A DNA stretch of 13,451 bases. Origin: Prevotella sp. UBA4341. Its GTDB lineage: Bacteria; Bacteroidota; Bacteroidia; Bacteroidales; Bacteroidaceae. The position numbers were made by a program, and so were the translations under genes. Shown in pieces: positions 6,925 through 13,451 of the stretch (position 1 is the first letter of the stretch; each line of letters starts with the position of its first letter). The notes beneath the pieces were generated by a model, which saw nothing but the letters and a program-made list of their open reading frames with translations, did no database searches and was not told where the DNA came from. The stretch spans positions 267 through 13,717 of the forward strand of contig DGTH01000031.1 in assembly GCA_002393705.1 (NCBI GenBank). The letters are read 5' to 3'.

Positions 6925-8712
6925 TTATTCACCGAAGTCGTAAGGTTCGGGCTTTTTCTTCAAGTAATCGTTCTGAATAACATCACTCTCAGGATAAGGC
7001 ATGAAGATGTTAGTCTCGCTGAGCGTAATGGGCTGATAGTCGGCACCCTTGGCTTCAAGCAACTTGCTACGCAGTTCTACGAACTCTTTATGGGTCAGTT
7101 TCTGTACGACCGTATTGTCATCGATGCTCTGACGCAAGCAGTCGTTCCAAAGGCAATAGCCCTCCTCGGTAGTAAGATACCAGTTGTTGGTTCCAGGGAA
7201 TACACCTCGATAGCTGATGGTACCATCTTCGTTCTTCAAGATACATCCCTCGCGCATTTCCCACGCACGATACTGCTTGTTGTTGAAGAAGTCGAGCATG
7301 GTCTGGGGTTTCCAGCGGTAGTAGGTTACCATGTCCCACCAGTTGCAGTATTCCATACAGAACTCTATGCGGCGCTCGCGCAGAATGTCGGCAAAGGTAA
7401 TCTTAGTATATGGAGCCACTTTCGCGCGCAAGCGTACAGCATTGAAAGCAGCCAGCGCCTGTCCGTCGGTCGTTGATTCGGCATTGCCCAAAATAGCCTC
7501 GGCCTTCATCAGATAGACATCGGCCAGACGCTGAATGTAAGTATTCAGCGGCGAGGCCATCTGTGCCAGTCCACAAGGAGCCACGTCAGCCTTTGTTCCT
7601 AAGACGCCCTTCTTCAGCTGCATCCAGTTGTGGGCATAGGTGTAACCGCCGTCGGCAGCCTTAATGTAGCTGTAGTACTCATTGGGTGTGAAGAATGTTG
7701 CATCACGACGAATGGAGTCCTTCGGGTCTTCATTGTAGAGGTCAATCATATCGACCGAAGCATGCAGCGAACCGCCCCATACGTTGACGTCGGTCACTTC
7801 GGGGAAGGCCAAGTCGGAGTACAAAGCATTCATTGCACCCCACTCTCCGCTGTTCGGGTCGGCCCATCGCATGGCAAGCAGCGTCTCTGAGTTGTCATTG
7901 TTCTGAGCCTTGAAAAGGTCTTCGTAGTTATCCATCAGCTTGTACTGACCACAGTTGATGACCTCATCGCAGAGCTGAACCACTTCGGCCAGCATGGACT
8001 CGTTACGCTCGTGGTCACCCTTAACATCGCTGAAAAGTGCCCATCCGCTCTGAGCCAGCAGAGCCTTAGCCAGTGCAGCCTTGGCAACATACTTAGAGGG
8101 GTGGAAGTCGGTACCCGTCTCAGGCAGCAGTTCGGCAGCCTTACGGAAGTCGCGTACGATAAACTTCAGCACGTCACTCTCTGGATTGAGCGGACGAATG
8201 GGGTTGTCTATCATCACCTGGTTATCCTCGAAGAGAATGTTGGCACCCCAACCGCGCAGCAAGTAGAAGTAAGCCCATCCACGCATGAGGTAACACTCGC
8301 CCATAGCGGCCATCTTCGTGCTCTCAGAAACCTCGCTGCTGCAATACCTGTCAAGGTTGTAGAGCGTGGCATTACTCATTGTCACCACGTTGTAAAGAGC
8401 AGACCATGCCAAGCCCATGTCCTGGGTAAGGGCGGTAACCTGGAAACGTGCGAACTCAGCACTCACGTAGGGGTTCCACGCATCGTTAGCACGATAAGAG
8501 CCCATACCGATGATGGCACGGCGGTTGAAGTCGAACCACGCACGGTTGAAGAGCGGTTCCGTGCCTTTTCTTACTGCCGCATCAGACGCATAGAACGTCT
8601 CGGCTGTATAATTGCCGGTAGGTTTCTTGTCCAGGAAGTCATCCGAACAACCCGTCAGGGTCAGCGAGAGACCTGCCAGCGCACACATAATATATTTATT
8701 AATCTTTTTCAT
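6925..8712 (-). CDS. SusD/RagB-family nutrient-binding lipoprotein
   Basis: Outer-membrane lipoprotein that caps its SusC partner and delivers oligosaccharides into the barrel. The signal peptide ends at Cys22 (LTGC), followed by SDDFLDKKP, the classic start of mature SusD proteins. Family hallmarks are the helical pair GECYLMRGWAYFYLLRGWG at 138-156, SKYVAKAALAKALLAQ at 206-221 (TPR-like helices) and, near the C terminus, the RRIEFCMEYCNWWDM segment corresponding to the conserved RWxDL motif. The 595-residue length is within the normal range. The gene begins 14 nt after the susC stop, so the two are co-transcribed and the proteins almost certainly form one complex. Ligand-binding residues vary in this family and do not reveal the substrate. 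Confidence 0.97.
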   Translation of the reverse strand: MKKINKYIMCALAGLSLTLTGCSDDFLDKKPTGNYTAETFYASDAAVRKGTEPLFNRAWFDFNRRAIIGMGSYRANDAWNPYVSAEFARFQVTALTQDMGLAWSALYNVVTMSNATLYNLDRYCSSEVSESTKMAAMGECYLMRGWAYFYLLRGWGANILFEDNQVMIDNPIRPLNPESDVLKFIVRDFRKAAELLPETGTDFHPSKYVAKAALAKALLAQSGWALFSDVKGDHERNESMLAEVVQLCDEVINCGQYKLMDNYEDLFKAQNNDNSETLLAMRWADPNSGEWGAMNALYSDLAFPEVTDVNVWGGSLHASVDMIDLYNEDPKDSIRRDATFFTPNEYYSYIKAADGGYTYAHNWMQLKKGVLGTKADVAPCGLAQMASPLNTYIQRLADVYLMKAEAILGNAESTTDGQALAAFNAVRLRAKVAPYTKITFADILRERRIEFCMEYCNWWDMVTYYRWKPQTMLDFFNNKQYRAWEMREGCILKNEDGTISYRGVFPGTNNWYLTTEEGYCLWNDCLRQSIDDNTVVQKLTHKEFVELRSKLLEAKGADYQPITLSETNIFMPYPESDVIQNDYLKKKPEPYDFGE

Positions 8713-8726
8713 AGAACTGTTCCTAT

Positions 8727-11700
8727 TTAGAATTTCACTTTCAAACCGAAGGTATAAATACGCTGTGAGGGATAACGGTAGTTATCAATACCCTGAAGTA
8801 TCACACTCTGTCCCTGGGCACCGATTTCCGGATCATAGCCATCATATCCACAGATGGTAAAGAGGTTCTGAATGTTTCCATAGACCTGAACCCACTCTAA
8901 CTTCAGCGGCTGGAGCCACTTCTTCGGCAGGTTCCAAGCCAGCGAGAGGGTCTTCAGTCGCAGGTAAGAACCGTTCTCGACGAAGCGGTCGCTGACACGG
9001 TTGTTGTCGTTCAGACTCGTACCAGCGGCACTTATGCGCTGCACGGTGGCCGACTCTGCATTCGACACAAAGACATTGGTAATGTCGTTAGCAGAACCTT
9101 CGGAGTTAATCATTTCCACACGTGCGTAGTTGGCCACTTCACTCATCTTGTTGCCGTAGCCCTGCGTGTTGGTATGCTCCTGGCGAACGAGGTTGTAAAT
9201 GTCGCCGCCTACAGAACCGTTCAGGAAGAAGCTCAACTCAAAGTCCTTCCACGTAATGACATTGTTCAGACCGAAGGTGAAGTCAGGGTTCGGGTTGCCT
9301 ATATAGGTACGGTCAGCCTCGGTTATCTTGCCGTCGCCGTTAATATCCTCAAAGATGTAGTCACCCACCCAGACGCTGTTCTGAGCTATGGGCTGCAAGT
9401 TACCCTCGGTGTCAACCGGACGAGCCACGGGCACGCGGTTGCCCTGGGCATCAAGCAGGAACTCACCTAAGTCGTTCTTCTGGTAGAAGTCGCTTTCGTT
9501 CTTAAACATGCCCACGACCTTGTAGCCATAGAAGCGGCCTACCGGTCCGCCTATGTCGGAGAGCGTGTAAGTCTCTGTACCGATGGTACCCGAAATGGTT
9601 GAGCCCTCGCTGTTCAGTTTGGTCAGCTTGTTACGGTTGAACGAAAGTGTAGCACCCGTACGCCACTGCCAGTCCTTACTGGAAATGTTGACGGTGTTCA
9701 GCGTGAACTCAATACCGGTATTGCGAATGGCACCCGTGTTCACCCAAGGAGCCGACATACCCATCCAGTCGTTATTGATGACGTAAGAAGGCAGCGAAGC
9801 CTGCATCAGCAGGTTGTCGGTATTTTTATAGTACCAGTCAACGATAAACTCTATGCGGTTGTTGAAAGCAGAAATGTCCAGACCGACGTTCCACGCCTTT
9901 GTGCTCTCCCACTTCAGGTTCGCGTTGGGGAAGTTACCAGGATAGTAGCCCGTGCCCCAAGCCGTAGCCGTGTTAGCCATCGTTGCACCATAAGCAAAAG
10001 AACCAGAGCTCTGGTTACCTACGAGACCCCAGCCGAGACGAAGTTTCAGGTTGTTGAGCCACTCTGCGTTCTCCAAGAACTTCTCGTTGCTGATGCGCCA
10101 AGCCAGAGCTACCGAGGGGAACCAACCCCAGCGGTTGTTAGGACCGAAGCTGCTGGAACCATCAGTACGCAGAGTTGCCGTGAGGAGGTAACGGTCAAGA
10201 ATGTTGTAGTTCAAACGTCCGAAGTATGACTCGATACCCCACTTCGTACCGTCATCACCGCTATTGGTAGCTGTTGAAGAGTCACCCACGTTCAGCGAGT
10301 GAATAGCGTCGCTGATGTAGCCCTTACGTGAAGCACTCAGGCTCTCCCAGTTACCCCACTGCGACTCATGACCCAGCATGAGCTGGAAGTGGTGGCCCTG
10401 CAGCAGGTCAAGGTCATAGGTGGCATACTGCTTGAACGAGGTATATTTGCTAAGGTTCTTCGAACGCGTTGACTGCGACTCAACCATGATGGAACCATAG
10501 GTATATTCAGGGACGAAGTAGAATGAGTTCAGCCAACCGCGGCTTCCTCCATATTCTACACGAATATTCAGGCCCTTCACTGGCTTGATGTTGGCATAGA
10601 CGTTGTAGTCCAGCTGATAGTTGTTCGTACGGTTCTCCTTCATGTTGGCCTCGAAGATGGGGTTCGAATAGTACGTAGCAAAGTCGTTGACTTCGGGTAC
10701 GCCGTAGCTGCCGTCGGGGTTACGCGGAGCCACGTCGGGGAACTGGCTCAAGGCCGTAGAAATAACGTTGTTCTCCGTAAAGGTAATAATCTGCTTAGTG
10801 TTCGAGTACGACATGTTAGTACCTACCTGCAGCCAATCAGTAATGTTAGTGTCGAAGTTGGTACGGAACGAAGCACGCGTAAAGCCAGAGCCGATACCTA
10901 CACCCTCCTGGTCGAGATAACCACCCGAGATGCTGTAGTGCATGTCCTTATTACCGCCATTGATGTTGACAGTATGGTTCTGCATGAAAGCTGTCTGGAA
11001 CAACTCGTCCTGCCAGTCAGTACCATTGGTCAGCAGTTCAGGGTGCTTATAATCCTCACGAGTACCCCATCCCTGAATGGCAGCACGCACGTTATAGAAT
11101 TCGGCATACTGCGGCAAGTTCATGACGCTAAGTCTTGTGGGCAGCTGCTGCCAACCTATGTAGCCTTCGTACTGAATCTTGGCCTTGCCCTCTTCACCGC
11201 GTTTGGTTGTGATGAGTACCACACCATTAGAAGCACGCGAACCGTAGATGGCCGTGGCCGAAGCATCCTTCAGTACCTCGATAGAGGTAATGTCAGAGGG
11301 GTTGATGCTGGCCAGTGCCGAGGTATTGCTGCTGGTATTACCGCTCATGGCAATACCGTCAATAACGTAGAGCGGCTCGTTGCCTGAGAGTGAGTTGATA
11401 CCACGAATCTGCACCGAAATGCCACCACCAGGAGCACCTGAGTTCTGAGTCACCTGCACACCGGCAATGCGGCCCTGCATGGCTTGTTCAATACTCGTGT
11501 TCACACCTTGCTTGATCTGCTCTTCGTTGATGGAAGCCACAGAGCCCGTCAGGTCGGAACGTTTCATGACACCATAACCTACCACAACGACTTCGTCGAG
11601 CGAAGTAGCATCCTCTGATAGTTGAATGTCAAGCTGTCCACCCTTCGTAACGCGTACCTGCTTGGTGGTGTAACCGATGTACGACACCTCCAGCGTCTGC

Positions 11701-11933
11701 CCCACGTTGGCAGAAATCTTGTAATTACCCATGGCGTCGGTGATGGTTCCTCCAGCGACACCTCTCACCTTCACCGTTGCACCGATAACCTCCTCGCCCG
11801 TAGAGGCGTCAGTTATCGTACCATGAATATTTACGCTCTGGGCCAGTGCCATAAGCGGAAACATCACGGCCAAGAGAGCTATGCATCTGCATTCAGCAAA
11901 CACATGGCTCAGAATTGAGCACGTTTTTTTCAT
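8727..11933 (-). CDS. SusC/RagA-family TonB-dependent outer-membrane transporter
   Basis: TonB-driven 22-strand barrel importing oligosaccharides released at the surface. From the start chosen here the product has 1068 residues. The order is: signal peptide cut near Ala31 (MALA/QS), carboxypeptidase-regulatory-like beta domain at about 34-106 (VNIHGTITDASTGEEVIGATV), SusC-type TonB box DEVVVVGYG at 113-121, plug domain with the RGINSLSGNEPLYVIDG signature, then the barrel. A calcium-loop-like DINGDGKITEAD segment lies before the last barrel strands. The C terminus YTFGLKVKF ends in Phe, as outer-membrane barrels require. An in-frame ATG lies 36 nt upstream at 11969, but it would begin close to the predicted transcription start and add MVIITNYNNKNC in front of a good signal peptide, so I chose 11933. 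It is first in the operon with susD, SGBP and GH5. Confidence 0.97.
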   Translation of the reverse strand: MKKTCSILSHVFAECRCIALLAVMFPLMALAQSVNIHGTITDASTGEEVIGATVKVRGVAGGTITDAMGNYKISANVGQTLEVSYIGYTTKQVRVTKGGQLDIQLSEDATSLDEVVVVGYGVMKRSDLTGSVASINEEQIKQGVNTSIEQAMQGRIAGVQVTQNSGAPGGGISVQIRGINSLSGNEPLYVIDGIAMSGNTSSNTSALASINPSDITSIEVLKDASATAIYGSRASNGVVLITTKRGEEGKAKIQYEGYIGWQQLPTRLSVMNLPQYAEFYNVRAAIQGWGTREDYKHPELLTNGTDWQDELFQTAFMQNHTVNINGGNKDMHYSISGGYLDQEGVGIGSGFTRASFRTNFDTNITDWLQVGTNMSYSNTKQIITFTENNVISTALSQFPDVAPRNPDGSYGVPEVNDFATYYSNPIFEANMKENRTNNYQLDYNVYANIKPVKGLNIRVEYGGSRGWLNSFYFVPEYTYGSIMVESQSTRSKNLSKYTSFKQYATYDLDLLQGHHFQLMLGHESQWGNWESLSASRKGYISDAIHSLNVGDSSTATNSGDDGTKWGIESYFGRLNYNILDRYLLTATLRTDGSSSFGPNNRWGWFPSVALAWRISNEKFLENAEWLNNLKLRLGWGLVGNQSSGSFAYGATMANTATAWGTGYYPGNFPNANLKWESTKAWNVGLDISAFNNRIEFIVDWYYKNTDNLLMQASLPSYVINNDWMGMSAPWVNTGAIRNTGIEFTLNTVNISSKDWQWRTGATLSFNRNKLTKLNSEGSTISGTIGTETYTLSDIGGPVGRFYGYKVVGMFKNESDFYQKNDLGEFLLDAQGNRVPVARPVDTEGNLQPIAQNSVWVGDYIFEDINGDGKITEADRTYIGNPNPDFTFGLNNVITWKDFELSFFLNGSVGGDIYNLVRQEHTNTQGYGNKMSEVANYARVEMINSEGSANDITNVFVSNAESATVQRISAAGTSLNDNNRVSDRFVENGSYLRLKTLSLAWNLPKKWLQPLKLEWVQVYGNIQNLFTICGYDGYDPEIGAQGQSVILQGIDNYRYPSQRIYTFGLKVKF

Positions 11934-11986
11934 ACAATTTTTATTATTATAGTTAGTAATTATTACCATAGGTTATAGTAGGCATG

Positions 11987-12019
11987 CAAAGATAAAAACA
12001 TTTTTTCGCAACACCCAAA
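11987..12019 (-). promoter_or_regulatory. Promoter of the susC-susD-SGBP-GH5 operon
   Basis: On the minus strand TTTG (12016-12019), 21 nt, then TATCTTTG (11987-11994) is a good Bacteroidetes promoter, followed by CATG. Transcription should begin near 11980, giving a leader of about 47 nt before the ATG at 11933. This supports the shorter SusC start. Confidence 0.75.
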
Positions 12020-12027
12020 CTTTTACG
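12016..12027. promoter_or_regulatory. Operator-like site in the susC promoter
   Basis: CAAACTTTTACG differs at one base from CAAACGTTTACG in the lacI-gene promoter. In both places the first four bases are the -33 TTTG of the minus-strand promoter, so a bound LacI-type protein would compete with RNA polymerase. Here the dyad is imperfect because the central CG is CT. Similarity continues for about 20 bases to the right. Assignment to the neighbouring regulator is inference. Confidence 0.5.
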
Positions 12028-12077
12028 CCATTTTTCTTGAAAATGACAAAATAGTATCATTAATCAGCAACATTTGA

Positions 12078-13118
12078 CTACTTCCGCTTAGCCGACGTTT
12101 CCCTGATAACCAATTTCTGAGGCACTATTTCATGGTAAATGGTGCGGTCTCCTGCTATCTGGCGAAGCAACATTTTGCAAGCCCGCTCGCCCATCAGGTG
12201 GCTCTGGTCCATAATGGCAGACAATTGTGGCGTGACGTAGGCGGCATGTGCATCGTCAGTAAAACCGATGAGGGCCACATCTTCCGGAATGCGCAGCTTC
12301 AGCTGCTTAATGGCCGTAAAGGCAGCAAACGTGATAATGTCGTTAAAGGCCAGAATGGCATCTGGCCGGTCTTCCCGTTGCAGTAACTTGCTGGTTTCCT
12401 CCAGCGCCCATTGGTAGTCAATCTTTCCGCACACCACCATTTCGCGCAGTATGGGCAGATGGTTGTCGCGTAACGCCTCCAGATAGCCGTGCTTACGGCG
12501 TCGCACCATGTCCAGATGATTCGGCCCTCCCACAAAGGCCACGCGCTTGCTGCCTGTGTCCAAGAGGTGCTGGGTGGCTTGCTGGGCTGCTTCGTCGCCA
12601 TTGGCTTTCACCGACGAGAATTTCTCGGGCAGACATGTTCGTCCGAAGAACACGAGCGGAATGCCCATGTCGGACAGTACCTCGAAGGGTTTATAGTCGG
12701 TTGTAGTTTGTGCCAGACAGGCTATGACTCCCTCTACGTGCATGCTGACAAAGTTGTCGATGGTGCGTGCTTCTGCCTCAAAGTCCTCATGGCTGTTGGC
12801 ACTGATGACGCTGTAGCCCTCCTTGGCCGCTTCGGCTTCGATACCTGCCAAAATAGCTGCATAGTAGTGGGTTTCCAAGTGGGGCACCACAACACCTAAT
12901 ATTTTGGGGGCCTCACGCCTTAGGCTCTGTGCAAAGGGGTTCGGACGATAGTTTTTCAACTTAGCCAACTCTTTCACGCGTTGCTGCATCTCCTTGCCTA
13001 TTTCAGGAGAAGACCTCAAAGCTCGGCTGACGGTAGCAATGCTCACCCCCAGTTCACGGGCCAAATCTTTAAGTGAAGTACGCCGTTTGGCAGCAGGTTT
13101 TTTGTTATTGTTTGTCAT
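12078..13118 (-). CDS. LacI/GalR-family transcriptional regulator
   Basis: Sugar-responsive DNA-binding repressor, probably controlling the adjacent glucan operon and itself. From ATG 13118 it has 346 residues, typical for the family. The N-terminal helix-turn-helix is at about 15-36 (SLKDLARELGVSIATVSRAL), followed by the third helix and the hinge helix PNPFAQSLRR (59-68), whose Leu66 is the residue that inserts into the central CpG of LacI-family operators. The rest (about 72-340) is a periplasmic-binding-protein-like effector domain, starting KILGVVVPHLETHYYAAIL and including the DAILAFNDIITFAAF strand-helix. A longer frame from 13169 exists, but its start lies upstream of the predicted promoter -7 box and adds 17 uncharacteristic residues. 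Most beta-glucan loci known in Bacteroides use hybrid two-component regulators, so a LacI protein here is less common. The effector sugar cannot be read from the sequence. Confidence 0.95.
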   Translation of the reverse strand: MTNNNKKPAAKRRTSLKDLARELGVSIATVSRALRSSPEIGKEMQQRVKELAKLKNYRPNPFAQSLRREAPKILGVVVPHLETHYYAAILAGIEAEAAKEGYSVISANSHEDFEAEARTIDNFVSMHVEGVIACLAQTTTDYKPFEVLSDMGIPLVFFGRTCLPEKFSSVKANGDEAAQQATQHLLDTGSKRVAFVGGPNHLDMVRRRKHGYLEALRDNHLPILREMVVCGKIDYQWALEETSKLLQREDRPDAILAFNDIITFAAFTAIKQLKLRIPEDVALIGFTDDAHAAYVTPQLSAIMDQSHLMGERACKMLLRQIAGDRTIYHEIVPQKLVIRETSAKRK

Positions 13119-13139
13119 TGCTTTTGTTGTTGTTGAGTG

Positions 13140-13170
13140 CAAAAATACACAAAATCTACGAATTTGCAAA
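13140..13170 (-). promoter_or_regulatory. Promoter of the lacI-type gene
   Basis: On the minus strand TTTG (13167-13170), 19 nt, then TATTTTTG (13140-13147) matches the Bacteroidetes consensus, followed by CAC. Transcription would start near 13133, leaving about 15 nt of leader before ATG 13118. This makes the upstream ATG at 13169 unusable from this promoter. Confidence 0.7.
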
Positions 13171-13178
13171 CGTTTACG
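13165..13178. promoter_or_regulatory. LacI-family operator, probable autoregulatory site
   Basis: TGCAAACGTTTACG is a near-palindrome around a central CG, with a perfect AAACGTTT core at 13168-13175; it closely resembles PurR/CcpA-type boxes. It covers the -33 box of the lacI-type gene. A one-mismatch copy of its right 12 bases occurs at the same place in the susC promoter. Confidence 0.6.
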
Positions 13179-13222
13179 TTACTTTTTTTCAAAAAAACGA
13201 TACAATCTATCAGTTTTATTCC

Positions 13223-13230
13223 TAACTTTG
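13223..13230 (+). promoter_or_regulatory. Probable plus-strand -7 promoter box
   Basis: TAACTTTG fits TAnnTTTG and is followed by CAC, as in the other promoters here. No clear TTTG -33 box is found at the expected distance upstream, where the sequence is A/T-rich, so the assignment is weaker. Transcription would start near 13237. Confidence 0.5.
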
Positions 13231-13280
13231 CACTCGGAATTCAGAATGAGTAATGAATAGTTGATAATAAGTTAGTTAGA

Positions 13281-13319
13281 AAAGGCTCAAGCTTGTCGTG
13301 AGATAGGCTTGAGTTTTTG
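13281..13319 (+). terminator. Terminator-like hairpin in the leader of the 13350 gene (attenuator or small-RNA end)
   Basis: CTCAAGC (13286-13292) pairs perfectly with GCTTGAG (13307-13313) across a 14-nt loop. The pairing extends outward through two G-T pairs and A-T pairs, and TTTTTG follows at once. This is the layout of an intrinsic terminator, yet it lies between a probable promoter and a start codon. It could end a short RNA of about 80 nt or act as a conditional terminator for the downstream gene. Confidence 0.6.
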
Positions 13320-13349
13320 TTTAGAAAAAACAATTAAAACAATAACAAT

Positions 13350-13451
13350 ATGATTTTGAAAACAATTCTCTTGGCATTCGTTCTCGGCAGCTGGCTCACG
13401 ACCAGTGCTCAGTGTTGTTCGTCGTGCACCCATCACCCATCACCCAACACC
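13350..13451 (+). CDS. Secreted protein of unknown function, N-terminal fragment
   Basis: Only the first 34 codons lie in the window; the frame is open to the last base. The product begins MILKTILLAFVLGSWLTTSAQ, a clear Sec signal peptide with probable cleavage near TSA-Q, then a Cys-rich CCSSC segment and THHPSPNT. ATG 13350 is preceded by the A-rich stretch AACAATAACAAT, as is usual for Bacteroidetes starts. It diverges from the lacI-type gene and may belong to the same sugar regulon, for instance as an exported enzyme, but nothing in the visible part identifies it. The last codons consist of a heptamer repeat, so the frame beyond this point is uncertain. Confidence 0.65.
   Translation, partial: MILKTILLAFVLGSWLTTSAQCCSSCTHHPSPNT
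13427..13451 (+). repeat. Heptamer tandem repeat (CACCCAT)
   Basis: CACCCAT occurs at 13427-13433 and 13434-13440, followed by CACCCAA at 13441-13447 and CACC at the window end. The total number of units is unknown because the window stops. The unit length is not a multiple of three, and the array lies just after a signal peptide. Confidence 0.75.

Noticed and set aside
8011..8730. Plus-strand frame of 239 codons opposite susD
   Set aside because: It is a mirror frame of a well-supported SusD gene, with no signal peptide, promoter or family features.
12044..12077. Terminator after the lacI-type gene
   Set aside because: Only a 4-bp ATGA/TCAT pairing is present and no T-run with a stable stem, so no terminator is called; some read-through into susC is possible.

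Overview
The window looks like a chromosomal segment of a gut- or rumen-type Bacteroidales bacterium, most plausibly Prevotella or a close relative. This rests on four things visible in the sequence: a SusC/SusD pair, BACON and lipoprotein architecture, near absence of Shine-Dalgarno sequences, and repeated promoters of the Bacteroidetes type (TTTG, about 19-23 nt, TAnnTTTG). The species assignment is inference.

Left part (1-3471): dnaK lies on the minus strand, diverging from a secreted 441-residue protein that ends in a BamE/SmpA-like module. The roughly 200-nt gap between them holds a -24/-12 (sigma-54-like) element facing dnaK, an inverted repeat whose left arm is part of that element, a housekeeping-type promoter facing the secreted protein, and a perfect 16-bp palindrome just after the predicted transcription start.

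Middle (3472-3697): a short convergent gap holds a strong hairpin terminator. It also holds a complete minus-strand transcription unit for a 31-residue single-helix membrane protein that standard gene callers would probably miss.

Right part (3698-13118): a compact polysaccharide utilization locus on the minus strand, read as lacI-type regulator, then susC, susD, a multi-Ig surface glycan-binding lipoprotein, then a BACON-GH5 endo-glucanase lipoprotein. The last four genes have gaps of 14, 44 and 24 nt and form one probable operon ending at the hairpin at 3625-3669. The expected flow is: the GH5 enzyme cuts a beta-glucan (xyloglucan, mixed-linkage glucan or cellulose-like chain) at the cell surface, SusD and the binding protein capture fragments, and SusC imports them with TonB energy. 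Nearly the same operator-like sequence overlaps the -33 box of both the lacI and the susC promoters, so the regulator probably controls itself and the operon in response to an imported sugar.

Far right (13119-13451): a plus-strand promoter, a leader with a terminator-like hairpin, and the start of a secreted protein whose first codons run into a heptamer tandem repeat; the gene is cut by the window end. No rRNA, tRNA, CRISPR array, insertion sequence or known riboswitch was recognised.
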